From positions 1,860,001 through 1,924,000 of the forward strand of contig NZ_CP033116.1 of NCBI RefSeq assembly GCF_009497895.1: DNA of 64,000 bases. Reading direction: 5' to 3'. This DNA is from Halopseudomonas pelagia (GTDB lineage: Bacteria; Pseudomonadota; Gammaproteobacteria; Pseudomonadales; Pseudomonadaceae). Made by a program: the position numbers and the translations under genes. Position 1 is the stretch's first letter. Each line of letters begins with the position of its first letter. Below the pieces are notes generated by a model. It made no database searches. It saw nothing but the letters and a program-made list of their open reading frames with translations, and was not told the DNA's origin. Shown here piece after piece: positions 25,938 through 34,998 of the stretch.

Positions 25938-27608
25938 ATGAACACTAAAATCAAATTTGGTCATATCGGCTTGGCTCGCAGTGCGCTGGCTCTCGCAGTT
26001 ATTGCGGCTACAGGTAGCGTTTCAGCCATGCAAATCGACATCGGTAACCCCGATATACGTCTGCGCTGGGACAATACCATTCGCTACAACCTGGGTATCC
26101 GTACGGACAGCCAGGACAGCGCAATCATGAATAATCCTGCCTTTGACGAGTCAAACGGCAAGTTTGATAAGGGTGACATCGTCACCAATCGCATAGACAT
26201 CCTGACTGAAATCGATCTGGCCTATAAATGGCATTACGGCGCCCGAGTCAGTGCTGCCGGCTGGTACGACGATGCCTATAGTGATCGCTCCGTTGAGAGC
26301 AATGTGCCAGGTTTTTCGACAAGCTATAACAATGACCGCTACAGCTCTGAGGTTGAGCGTTACGTGTACGGCCCCTCGGGAGAAATTCTAGACGCCTTTG
26401 TCTGGGCGAACTTTGATCTGGGTGACACCCCCGTCAACCTGAAAGTCGGCCAACACACGCAGTATTGGGGCGAGGGTCTGTTGTTTGGGGCGCACGCGAT
26501 ATCTTATTCCCAGGCTCCTCTCGATGCGGTTAAAGCTGTAACCAGCCCAGGGATTGAAACCAAGGAGGTATTTTTACCGATTGGTCAGATTTCAGCTAAG
26601 GCGCAGGTAACCAATAACCTGTCTATCTCCGGTCAGTATTTCTACGAATGGGATCACACTCGCTTTCCGTTTGGTGGTACTTACTTTGGCGCGGCAGATC
26701 CTTTCTTTGAAGGCCCTGACCGTCTGCCTGCAGCCCCAGGATTTAACCTTCAGAGGGCTGATTCCAAGCTTGGGCGTGATGACGCCAACTGGGGCGTAAT
26801 GGCGCGTTACGATATTCAAAGCCTTGGTGCAACTGTGGGTATCTATCATCGTCAATTTGACGACTACCAGGCGTGGCTGTCCCCTCAGATTGATCTGGCT
26901 GCCGGCCAATACCGGTTGGTGTATCCACGTAACGTGAAGCTGACCGGTGTTAGCTACGCGGGCAACATCGGTTCGGCTTCTATCGGCGCGGAACTGTCGT
27001 ATCGCCAGGATGGCGCCTTAAACGCCACTGGCATCAGTTCGGTAAACAATGAAGGCCCCCGCGGTGATACCTACCATGCTGTGGTAAACGCTGTTTATGG
27101 TGTGCCTCGCAACTGGCTAGCGAACAACTCGGTGCTGGTAGCCGAGCTGGCGTTCAGCCATTTGGATAAGGTGACGAAGAACGATCAGCTTTACAAAGGA
27201 GAAGGAAACGCAGCCTGTACCGATCTTCGCACTCCAGGCATTGCCGGCTCCGGCAGCAAAGAAGATGGTTGCTCGACCCGCAATTACGCAGCTGTAGCTG
27301 TGAACTATACGCCGCAATACCTGGCCATTCTGCCGTCATGGGACCTGTCCATTCCGTTAACCGTAAACTACGGACTGCATGGTAACGCCGCTACTGCTGG
27401 TGGTGGTTCAGAAGGCGCGTTGGCCTGGTCTGTGGGTGCACTAATGACTTATCGTCAGCGTCACGACTTTACCCTGCGCTACGCGGATACTGCTGCTCAA
27501 GAGAAGAACACCCTCAATGCCAATGGCGCCGAGATGGTTAACGGCAACGGCGCAGTAGGTGGTACCGACCGTGGTTGGGTTTCGCTGACCTACAAGACGT
27601 CCTTTTAA
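25938..27608 (+). CDS. DUF1302 family outer-membrane protein
   Basis: A 556-aa protein with a signal peptide (cleavage probably after VSAM or SVSA, about residue 30) followed by IDIGNPDIRLRWDNTIRYNLGIR, the DUF1302 opening. The rest alternates short aromatic-rich strands (GVMARYDIQS, KLTGVSYAGN, FTLRYADTA) and ends in LTYKTSF with a C-terminal Phe, typical of outer-membrane beta-barrels. The family has no settled function; a channel for hydrophobic substrates is a reasonable inference. First gene of an operon with DUF1329, a Ycf48-like propeller and an MMPL permease. RBS AAGGAACACAG. A paralogue is at 45389-47050. Confidence 0.88.
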   Translation: MNTKIKFGHIGLARSALALAVIAATGSVSAMQIDIGNPDIRLRWDNTIRYNLGIRTDSQDSAIMNNPAFDESNGKFDKGDIVTNRIDILTEIDLAYKWHYGARVSAAGWYDDAYSDRSVESNVPGFSTSYNNDRYSSEVERYVYGPSGEILDAFVWANFDLGDTPVNLKVGQHTQYWGEGLLFGAHAISYSQAPLDAVKAVTSPGIETKEVFLPIGQISAKAQVTNNLSISGQYFYEWDHTRFPFGGTYFGAADPFFEGPDRLPAAPGFNLQRADSKLGRDDANWGVMARYDIQSLGATVGIYHRQFDDYQAWLSPQIDLAAGQYRLVYPRNVKLTGVSYAGNIGSASIGAELSYRQDGALNATGISSVNNEGPRGDTYHAVVNAVYGVPRNWLANNSVLVAELAFSHLDKVTKNDQLYKGEGNAACTDLRTPGIAGSGSKEDGCSTRNYAAVAVNYTPQYLAILPSWDLSIPLTVNYGLHGNAATAGGGSEGALAWSVGALMTYRQRHDFTLRYADTAAQEKNTLNANGAEMVNGNGAVGGTDRGWVSLTYKTSF

Positions 27609-27631
27609 TAAACATAATATCGGAGCACGTT

Positions 27632-28999
27632 ATGAAACTTCATTTTGCCTTAAGCATCGCCTTGACAGGGATTTCGGCGTATTCATTGGCCGCAGTGCCT
27701 GCGGAGGAAGCTGCCAAACTCGGCGAGTCTCTTACGCGTATCGGGGCGATTCAAGCAGGCAATGAAGCCGGTACTATCCCCCCTTTTGAAGGGGGGCTTC
27801 GTGAGGCTCCTCCGGGTTTCAAACCGGGCAACGGTTACTGGACTGATCCCTTCAAGGATGAGGAGCCGCTGTTCCGCATTGATGCCAGCAACGTTGAGCA
27901 GTACGCGGACCAGTTGAGTGCAGGGCAAATTGAATTGCTTAAACGCAATCCAGATACCTATTACATGGACATCTATCCGACCCACCGCACCGCAGCTCAT
28001 CCGGAGGATATTCTCGAAGCCACCGTGCGCAATGCCACAAGCTGTGAGACGTTGAAAGACGGGCTTGCGCTTGAGCCGGAATGTCGCGGCGGAATACCTT
28101 TCCCGATTCCCCAGACCGGTCATGAGCTGATCTGGAATCAACAAACGCGTTACAACGATGGCAAGTATGGCACTACCACACGCTCCTCCAACAGTTGGAT
28201 CGTGGCCTCCAGTGGTACCGTGACAAAAGCCTCCGAACAGTCAACCTTTGTAGAGCGGCCTTACTACCAATCAGATGTAGAGGGTCGTGATCCGCAGATG
28301 TACACCCGCGTTTACTCCGTCACCAAAGCACCAGCGCGTCGTGCGGGTGAGCTGACCGGTTATATGGACTTTCTTGATCCAACCCAGCAACCACGTCGCG
28401 CCTGGAGTTACACCCCAGGTCAGCGTCGGGTCAAACTTGCGCCTGAGTTTGCTTACGATACCCCAGTTGCGAGTATGGGTGGGCTGGAGCTATTTGATGA
28501 ACTGTTCATGTTTTCGGGTATGCAGGATCGCTTCGAATACGACCTGGTCGGTAGAAAGGAGATGTACATTCCTTACAACAACTACAAGCTGTACTTTGAC
28601 TGCGATGCTGACACTCAGCTGATGGAATCCCACGTAAACCCCGAATGCGAGCGTTGGGAGCTACACCGTGTGTGGGAAGTCGAGGCAACACTCAAGGAAG
28701 GCAACCGTCACGTCTACAGCAAGCGGACTTATTACTTGGACGAGGACACCTATGGTGCAGGGCTATACGACGCCTGGGACCAGGGTGGTCGGCTATACCG
28801 CTCCATGATGTTGGGGGGCGTACAACTTTATGATCACGACATCCCTTACATCGTCAAACACTCGATCTATGACTTCAACAAGGGCATGTATGGTTTGATC
28901 AATGCCGCGCTCAATGGCGGCTATCAGGTCCTCAAGGAGCCACGCTCGGAACGCGAGCTGAACCCTGAAGCGGTCGTTAGCCGAGAGAGCGTTCGCTAA
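27632..28999 (+). CDS. DUF1329 family periplasmic protein (paralogue 1 of 4)
   Basis: A 455-aa exported protein: signal peptide of about 20 residues ending SLAA, then PAEEAAKLGESLTRIGAIQA and repeated family signatures (IPPFEGGLREAP, MDIYPTHRTAA, GGIPFPIPQTG, RAWSYTPGQRRVKLAPEF, YYLDEDTYGAGLYDAWDQ). DUF1329 members are thought to resemble LolA/LolB-type lipid-binding folds, which would suit a periplasmic carrier; that is an inference. ATG 27632 is chosen for its CGGAGC ribosome site, 23 bp after the DUF1302 stop. It travels with DUF1302, as at 43997/45389. Confidence 0.88.
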   Translation: MKLHFALSIALTGISAYSLAAVPAEEAAKLGESLTRIGAIQAGNEAGTIPPFEGGLREAPPGFKPGNGYWTDPFKDEEPLFRIDASNVEQYADQLSAGQIELLKRNPDTYYMDIYPTHRTAAHPEDILEATVRNATSCETLKDGLALEPECRGGIPFPIPQTGHELIWNQQTRYNDGKYGTTTRSSNSWIVASSGTVTKASEQSTFVERPYYQSDVEGRDPQMYTRVYSVTKAPARRAGELTGYMDFLDPTQQPRRAWSYTPGQRRVKLAPEFAYDTPVASMGGLELFDELFMFSGMQDRFEYDLVGRKEMYIPYNNYKLYFDCDADTQLMESHVNPECERWELHRVWEVEATLKEGNRHVYSKRTYYLDEDTYGAGLYDAWDQGGRLYRSMMLGGVQLYDHDIPYIVKHSIYDFNKGMYGLINAALNGGYQVLKEPRSERELNPEAVVSRESVR

Positions 29000-29119
29000 C
29001 TGCAATTCGATCAAGGCAGCGTTATTTATCCAGGACGGATAAAGCGTTGCCGATCTTACCGGTTGACTAGGTGTGCCTTGGTAAACAAGGTGCTCCCGGG
29101 ATTACTGAGGATAAAAATA

Positions 29120-30280
29120 ATGAAAGCATCCCACCTGTTCAGTTGCTCTGGCTCTAAATATTCTTCAACCGTACTGGCCCTTCTCGCAGGCGCTTGCTGC
29201 GTCGGATTGGCGCTTCAGGTGTCCCCTGTATTGGCGTCCGAACAAGCGGAGCAGGCGTCCTCGAGTTTTCATGATCCGTTGCAGCAGTCGGCGCTGACTC
29301 AGCTCGGAGCCGCCTCTGAGCCAGCGTTGGCGGTGACTCGCGCTGGCGAAAGTCTTGTCAGCGTCGGCTTGCGCGGTTTGATCATTATTTCAAATGACGA
29401 TGGCGAAACCTGGACCCAATCCCCGAGTCCCGTGGCGGTCGATCTGGTGCAGGTGTATTTCCAGAACGAGCTTAATGGCTGGGCCGTCGGGCATGATTCC
29501 GTTCTGCTGAGCACCACCGATGGCGGGCTTTCATGGGAAGTGCAACTGGATGGGCGCAGTCTCGTTACGCTACTCAAGGAGCATTATACGAACCCTTCTG
29601 ATCTTGATGAGTTTGAGGCGGAAAGCATGCTTCGCGAGGTCGATTTAGCCACCAGCACGTCCTCTGATCCTGACATTATGGCAACGCCTTTTCTCGATGT
29701 ATTTGTAGACGAACGAGGCGAAGGATATGTGCTGGGCGCTTTTGGCATGCTGCTGCGCACCACGGACAACGGTGCTAGCTGGGAGCCGTGGACGGAACAT
29801 ACCGATAACGACCGGCGTATGCACCTGTACAGCATCGATATGCAGGGCGATGAGGTTTATCTCAGCGGCGAGCAGGGCTTGCTGATGCGCCTGGACCGCG
29901 AAGCGCAACGTTTCGTCCAGATCGAAACGCCCTATACCGGCACTTTTTTTGGTGTGCGTGTCAGTGACGGCGTGTTGATTGCCTATGGCTTGAGAGGCAA
30001 TCTTTATGTCAGCCGCGATAGCGGCGATAACTGGCAGCAAGTGAACACGCAGCAGCAAGCCACACTGGTTGACGCGGTCAGCGACGGTGCTGGGCATATC
30101 CTGTTGGTGAGTGAGCGGGGCGAACTGATTAGGCTCAACACCGAGACACTGGAAACCGATCTGATTGCAGTGCCCTATTCCGGGCAGGTTTATTCGTCAG
30201 CCAAACCAGAAAAGCCCGGAGCACTTATAGTGGCGCAGTTCTCCGGGCCCAGAAAGATAGATATCAGTCAGTTCCAATAA
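29120..30280 (+). CDS. Ycf48-like (BNR-repeat) beta-propeller protein
   Basis: A 386-aa exported protein with an N-terminal signal or anchor (LALLAGACCVGLALQVSPVLAS) and repeated Asp-box motifs S/T-x-D-x-G-x-x-W: SNDDGETWTQ, TTDGGLSWEV, TTDNGASWEP and SRDSGDNWQQ. This pattern gives a seven-bladed propeller like the photosystem assembly factor Ycf48. In proteobacteria such proteins sit next to MMPL permeases and DUF1302/DUF1329 genes, so an accessory role in an envelope transport complex is inferred. ATG 29120 is used because GAGGATAAAAATA precedes it; the frame upstream to 29063 is not signal-like. Confidence 0.85.
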   Translation: MKASHLFSCSGSKYSSTVLALLAGACCVGLALQVSPVLASEQAEQASSSFHDPLQQSALTQLGAASEPALAVTRAGESLVSVGLRGLIIISNDDGETWTQSPSPVAVDLVQVYFQNELNGWAVGHDSVLLSTTDGGLSWEVQLDGRSLVTLLKEHYTNPSDLDEFEAESMLREVDLATSTSSDPDIMATPFLDVFVDERGEGYVLGAFGMLLRTTDNGASWEPWTEHTDNDRRMHLYSIDMQGDEVYLSGEQGLLMRLDREAQRFVQIETPYTGTFFGVRVSDGVLIAYGLRGNLYVSRDSGDNWQQVNTQQQATLVDAVSDGAGHILLVSERGELIRLNTETLETDLIAVPYSGQVYSSAKPEKPGALIVAQFSGPRKIDISQFQ

Positions 30281-30324
30281 CCTTATATATCGCACTTTTG
30301 TTCACCTCGTTGGAGGTCTGAGTA

Positions 30325-30564
30325 ATGGTCGCTGAATATAGAAAAACCAGAGATAAAGTAGCGAACTGCAAGCGCAACATGGGCCATGCCATTAGGCATG
30401 CACTCTCCCGATACCTTGTGATGTTGAGCATATTGGTGCCGGTGCTGGTAGCTCCGGCAAATATTGCGATGCAGTTTGAGAACGGTGCTGTGGCGCTGGA
30501 CGTCAGCCATAGTGGAATGTCCGCTGGTCTAAACGATGTTATGTCCGGGTTGCACTGGCGCTAA
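30325..30564 (+). CDS. Small single-pass membrane protein (hypothetical)
   Basis: A 79-aa frame with a strong TTGGAGGTCTGAGTA ribosome site, a basic N-terminus (MVAEYRKTRDKVANCKRN) and one hydrophobic segment (YLVMLSILVPVLVAPANIAM, about residues 32-51) that could be a signal or transmembrane anchor, then a short polar tail. It fills the 320-bp space between the propeller gene and the MMPL gene in the same direction. I do not recognise it. The ribosome site, membrane segment and position in the operon support a real gene; lack of a known family keeps confidence moderate. Confidence 0.55.
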   Translation: MVAEYRKTRDKVANCKRNMGHAIRHALSRYLVMLSILVPVLVAPANIAMQFENGAVALDVSHSGMSAGLNDVMSGLHWR

Positions 30565-30600
30565 TACCGCCGCCCTGCAGCCTGATATGTGGAGAAAGTG

Positions 30601-33111
30601 ATGGTCGACCTAAAAAGCAATACCGGAATGCCAGTCGTACGTGACGTCAATGATTTCGATAAGCGTTCTGGTGGACTGTTTGAGCGGATTATATTCAGCC
30701 ACCGGATATTGGTGCTGATAAGCTGTCTTCTGGTCACTGTCGTACTCGGATTTTTTGCTACCAAACTGGACGTCAACGCCAGTTTTGAGCGGATGATTCC
30801 GGTCAACAATCCCTACATCCAGAACTATCTAGATAATAAGAGCGAGTTGCCTGGGCTCGGCAATAACATCCGGGTCGTGGTTGCCAATAAACAGGGCAAT
30901 ATCTACGATCCTGACTACCTACAAGCGTTGCAGGAAGTCAATGACACGCTCTATCTGATTCCAGGCATAGACAGATCCTGGATGCGTTCGTTGTGGATGC
31001 CTATTGTGCGCTGGCGTGAAGTCACCGAAGCCGGAATAAGCGGTGGGGCAGTAATGCCGTCCGACTATGACGGCAGTGAGGCCAGCATCAAAGCGTTGCG
31101 TCGCAACGTTACTCGCGCTGGCCTGACAGGCAGCCTGGTGGCCAATGACACTGCATCGAGCATGATTGTTGCGCCCTTGCTGGAGACCCATCCGCAAACC
31201 GGAGAGCCGCTTGATTACAGCGAGTTTTCCGACCAGCTTGAAGAAAAGATCAGATCCCTGGAAAGCGACCAGATCGATATCCATATTGTTGGTTTCAGCA
31301 AGCTGGTCGGCGATCTGATCGACGGGCTGCAGGTGGTGATGCTGTTCTTCGCCATCTCCGTGGCGATTGCTGCGCTGTTTGTGTATCTGTACACGCATTG
31401 CATTCGCAGCACGTTGCTGCTGGTGGGCATCGCCATTACCGGCGTGGTCTGGCTGCTGGGTCTGATGCAGATTCTGGGCTATGACCTGGACCCCTATTCC
31501 ATCCTCGTGCCTTTTCTGATCTTTGCCATAGGCTTGTCTCACGGCACGCAGAAGATGAATGGCATTTTGCAGGATATCGGGCGCGGCACGCATAAATATG
31601 TAGCCGCGCGCTATACATTCAGACGGCTGTTCTTGACCGGCTTGACGGCGCTGTTGACCAATGTGGTCGGCTTTGCGGTGCTGGCGATCATTGATATACC
31701 CGTTATTCGTGACCTCGCGTTGACCACCAGTATCGGCGTGACCGTGCTGATCTTTACCAAGTTGATTCTGATTCCTGTGGCGCTGTCTTATATCGGCGTA
31801 AGCAAGAAAGCGGCGAGATTGGCAATCGAGAAAGATGCAGCCGAGCAGCAGAACAAAAGCTGGCAGGGCAAGATATGGCAGGGTCTGGATCTGTTTACCC
31901 AGCGCAAATGGGCTACTGTTGCCATCGCCGTTTCGGTTCTGCTCACCGGCGTCAGCGCAGTGGTAATGATGGATCTCAAAATCGGCGATCTTGATCCTGG
32001 CGCGCCCGAGTTGCGTGCCGATTCGCGATACAACCGTGATAACGCATTCATATCTTCCCACTACGGTCTTTCTAGTGATCAGTTTGCGGTCATTATGAAA
32101 ACCGAAGTCGATGGTTGCCGCTTTTATGGCCCGTTGCAAACCATGGACAAGCTGGCGTGGCGTCTGCGTCAGACCGAAGGCGTGCAGATCACCAGCTCTC
32201 TGGCAGATTCAGTGCGATTTGTTACGTCGGGAATGGCTGAAGGGAGCGGCAAGTGGTTGACCATCAGCCGTGATCAGGCCATTACCAATGCGTCGGTTGA
32301 CGCCGCGATGATCTCCTCGCCTGGCATTACCAATCAGAACTGTTCGGTTACGCCGCTGATTGCCTATCTCACCGACCACAAGGCAGAAACCCTCACCCGG
32401 GTACTGAATGTGGTGGAGGATTTCAATGAAGAGCACGGGACTGGGCCCGATGATGAGAAACCAGTGCAGTTCCTTTTGGCCGCAGGTAACGCCGGCATTG
32501 AAGCGGCGACCAATATTGAAGTGCGCAAGGGCATCATCATCATGTACTTCGCGGTCTACGGCGCGACCGCGCTGTTGTGCCTGATCACCTTCCGCAGTAT
32601 TCGCGCCACGCTGGTTGCGCTTATCCCGTTGATCATGACCACCATTATTGCCAAAGCGCTGATGGTCTGGCTGGGCATTGGTCTAAAGGTCGCCACGTTG
32701 CCGGTCATGGCAGTAGGTGTCGGAGTCGGGGTTGATTACGCGCTCTATCTGCTTAGCGTGCAATTGGCCGTTCAGGCCCGCGGAGAGTCCTTGGCAGTGG
32801 CCTATAGGCGCTCGCTTGATTTCACTGGTCGGGTAGTGGCACTGATTGGTTTGACCATGGCGGCAGGCGTTATTACCTGGGCATGGTCGCCGATCAAGTT
32901 TCAGGCAGACATGGGTATTCTGCTGACCTTCATGTTTCTCTGGAACATGTTGGGTGCGCTGATCTTGATTCCTGCCCTGTCACATTTTCTGCTTAGAGAC
33001 GTTGGCGCAGGTAACAACAGCGGAACGGTCTCTTCGCCCGCTGAGACTCCGGCACCTGCCGCACCACAGCCTGTTCAAACTAGAAGACAGGCTATGGTCG
33101 ACACCCGTTGA
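30601..33111 (+). CDS. MMPL/RND-superfamily inner-membrane transporter
   Basis: An 836-aa permease with the RND duplication: TM1 (ILVLISCLLVTVVLGFFATK), a large periplasmic loop, a first block of five TM helices with LIFAIGLSHGTQKMNGIL, then TM7 near residue 450, a second periplasmic loop and a second block with VMAVGVGVGVDYALYLLSVQ containing the proton-relay-type Asp. It belongs with HpnN/MmpL-like lipid and hydrophobe transporters, not the drug-efflux triad, and no periplasmic adaptor is adjacent. ATG 30601 has GGAGAAAGTG directly upstream. It forms a unit with DUF1302, DUF1329 and the propeller; the direction of transport is not settled by sequence. Confidence 0.88.
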   Translation: MVDLKSNTGMPVVRDVNDFDKRSGGLFERIIFSHRILVLISCLLVTVVLGFFATKLDVNASFERMIPVNNPYIQNYLDNKSELPGLGNNIRVVVANKQGNIYDPDYLQALQEVNDTLYLIPGIDRSWMRSLWMPIVRWREVTEAGISGGAVMPSDYDGSEASIKALRRNVTRAGLTGSLVANDTASSMIVAPLLETHPQTGEPLDYSEFSDQLEEKIRSLESDQIDIHIVGFSKLVGDLIDGLQVVMLFFAISVAIAALFVYLYTHCIRSTLLLVGIAITGVVWLLGLMQILGYDLDPYSILVPFLIFAIGLSHGTQKMNGILQDIGRGTHKYVAARYTFRRLFLTGLTALLTNVVGFAVLAIIDIPVIRDLALTTSIGVTVLIFTKLILIPVALSYIGVSKKAARLAIEKDAAEQQNKSWQGKIWQGLDLFTQRKWATVAIAVSVLLTGVSAVVMMDLKIGDLDPGAPELRADSRYNRDNAFISSHYGLSSDQFAVIMKTEVDGCRFYGPLQTMDKLAWRLRQTEGVQITSSLADSVRFVTSGMAEGSGKWLTISRDQAITNASVDAAMISSPGITNQNCSVTPLIAYLTDHKAETLTRVLNVVEDFNEEHGTGPDDEKPVQFLLAAGNAGIEAATNIEVRKGIIIMYFAVYGATALLCLITFRSIRATLVALIPLIMTTIIAKALMVWLGIGLKVATLPVMAVGVGVGVDYALYLLSVQLAVQARGESLAVAYRRSLDFTGRVVALIGLTMAAGVITWAWSPIKFQADMGILLTFMFLWNMLGALILIPALSHFLLRDVGAGNNSGTVSSPAETPAPAAPQPVQTRRQAMVDTR

Positions 33112-33181
33112 AGCGCTGCCTGAGGTAACGCTTGCCAAACACCCGGTTTTTTTCGCTCCCCTGTAAGAAATGGAGATAAAG

Positions 33182-34147
33182 ATGTTCGAATTGTTGATGA
33201 GCGCCGACATGATGGTGCCAGACCCGGATGGAATGACCGAATTGCTGGTGGACAAGCTGGGCATCCACAAGCACGAGCGCTGGCGCCAGGCTTTTGATGA
33301 CCATCCCTATATCGCCCATTTCCTGCGGGTACATAAATCATTGGCGGTGTCGCCGACCCGAGTCGAGCCGCAGTGGCATCTGGATCGCCCCAACCCGGGC
33401 GATCCGATGTTTCATGACTTTCTGGAAAGCTTGAAGGAGTATCAAGGCCGCCACCGTCCGATGCTGACTCATTCCATCGTACTGGCGCTGCATGGGGACA
33501 AGTTCGATGCTCTGGTCGCAAAACTGATGCGTCGGCGGCTTCCATTCCGGATGGCGCAACGTACTCCAGACATGCCTTTCGACCGTCTGTGGCTGGGTGC
33601 GTCACCAGAAAAGCCAGTTTATGATCCCATCGTGGATGGCGGATTGTGTATTGAAGTCATGCCCATGGAGCCGCTGCAAATGCCGGCCGATACGTTCTCG
33701 GTACCTGCGCCACAGCCGCGCGATTCCAAGCCCGGCGATATGGTGCGGGTTTCTGCTCGCGGCTATCTGGTGCGCGACCTGAACGAGACACTTCGCCGTT
33801 GCTCGGCCAATCTTGACTGGGAACCTTCAGGCCCGGTTGAGCTGATCGAGGGCGAAGGCTATCGCCGTGCGCGCATGGGATTTAGCCTGGCCAATAGCGC
33901 CACGTTGGACATTATCGAAGCGACCCGCTGGAACAGTGAAGCGGGTCTGTATCTCAACAGCTGGGGTCCTGGCCCTTATTACATCCGCATTGCGGTAAAC
34001 GATCTGGCTGCCAAGGCTGAGGATTTGCGGGCGCGGGGTACAGCCTTCCACTGGATCGAGTCCAGCGATGCGGTGGGCGGCAAGGCGCTGATCAGGATCG
34101 ATCCGTCTGAGCTTAGAGGCCAGTTGTTCGAGTTTGAGGAGTGCTGA
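33182..34147 (+). CDS. Two-module VOC-family protein
   Basis: A 321-aa protein with two vicinal-oxygen-chelate-like regions: about residues 1-160 (MFELLMSADMMVPDPDGMTELLVDKLGI) and about 185-321 (ARGYLVRDLNETLRRCSANLDWEPSG, ending RIDPSELRGQLFEFEEC). The size recalls extradiol dioxygenases, but I do not see the His-His-Glu iron-ligand signature of that family, so I leave the reaction open (epimerase, lyase or binding protein). ATG 33182 with GGAGATAAAG upstream. It is followed by the crotonase gene with a 1-bp gap, so the two are coupled. Confidence 0.75.
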   Translation: MFELLMSADMMVPDPDGMTELLVDKLGIHKHERWRQAFDDHPYIAHFLRVHKSLAVSPTRVEPQWHLDRPNPGDPMFHDFLESLKEYQGRHRPMLTHSIVLALHGDKFDALVAKLMRRRLPFRMAQRTPDMPFDRLWLGASPEKPVYDPIVDGGLCIEVMPMEPLQMPADTFSVPAPQPRDSKPGDMVRVSARGYLVRDLNETLRRCSANLDWEPSGPVELIEGEGYRRARMGFSLANSATLDIIEATRWNSEAGLYLNSWGPGPYYIRIAVNDLAAKAEDLRARGTAFHWIESSDAVGGKALIRIDPSELRGQLFEFEEC

Positions 34148-34148
34148 C

Positions 34149-34961
34149 ATGAGCACGGAGCAAAGTCTGCCTGAAGTAATCAACGACGCAGTGCATATGC
34201 ACTGTGACGGGGCCGTGGGATGGGTGGTGCTCACCCGTCCCGGCCAAATCAACGCCATCAACGATGCCATCCGCGTCGGCGTTCCCGCGGCGCTCAAGCG
34301 TCTGGAGAGCAACGATAGAATTCACGTTATAGTGATTCGCGGTGAGGGCGAACGCGGGTTTTGCGCCGGTGCAGACATCAAGGAAAAGCGCGGAGTCGAG
34401 ACCTCCATCCAAGTGCGCAAACGGATGGAAGGCGCCCGCTGGATAGAGGCTATCGATGCAGTCAGCAAACCGGTCATCGTCGCCATTCACGGTTACTGCA
34501 TGGGCGGTGGTCTGGAGCTGGCGCTAGCCTGTGATATCCGCTTTGCTTCGCCCAATGCGGTGCTAGCATTGCCAGAAACCGGTCTGGGATTGATTCCTGG
34601 TGGAGGCGGTACGCAGCGCTTGTGTCGAGTGGTCGCGCCAGGTCATGCACTCGATCTGCTGCTCACCGGTGAACGCTTGGATGCCGAAAAAGCGCGGCAG
34701 ATCGGTCTGGTATCGCGGGTCGCGAAAAGCGCCGACACATTGCTGGATGAAGTGTCAGCGCTGGCGTTGCAGATTGCTGGTAAATCACCAATGGCCTCGG
34801 TATATGCAAAACGAGCCGCGCGCGCGGCCTCGGAAGTCGACCTGAAAAAGGGCTTGGATCTGGAGCTGGACCTATTTTCGTTGCTGGCCACCACCAAGGA
34901 TGCCAAGGAGGCTGCTCTAGCCTTTGCCGAGCGTCGCGCGCCGCAGTTCACCGGTGAGTGA
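34149..34961 (+). CDS. Enoyl-CoA hydratase/isomerase (crotonase)
   Basis: A 270-aa crotonase with both oxyanion loops (GFCAGADIKEKRG; HGYCMGGGLELALACDI) and both hydratase glutamates (Glu in GGGLELAL and in LPETGLGLIPGGGGTQRL), so an active hydratase is likely. ATG 34149 with GAGGAG upstream, 1 bp after the VOC stop. It probably handles an acyl-CoA intermediate of the operon's substrate; no acyl-CoA ligase or dehydrogenase dedicated to it is visible in this operon. Confidence 0.9.
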   Translation: MSTEQSLPEVINDAVHMHCDGAVGWVVLTRPGQINAINDAIRVGVPAALKRLESNDRIHVIVIRGEGERGFCAGADIKEKRGVETSIQVRKRMEGARWIEAIDAVSKPVIVAIHGYCMGGGLELALACDIRFASPNAVLALPETGLGLIPGGGGTQRLCRVVAPGHALDLLLTGERLDAEKARQIGLVSRVAKSADTLLDEVSALALQIAGKSPMASVYAKRAARAASEVDLKKGLDLELDLFSLLATTKDAKEAALAFAERRAPQFTGE

Positions 34962-34998
34962 AGCGGGGCATCTCGTATCAATTTAAGAGAAGCATAAA

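Noticed and set aside
33182..34147. Two-module VOC protein as an extradiol ring-cleavage dioxygenase
   Set aside because: Size and two-domain layout fit, but the His-His-Glu iron-ligand signature of type I extradiol enzymes is not visible.
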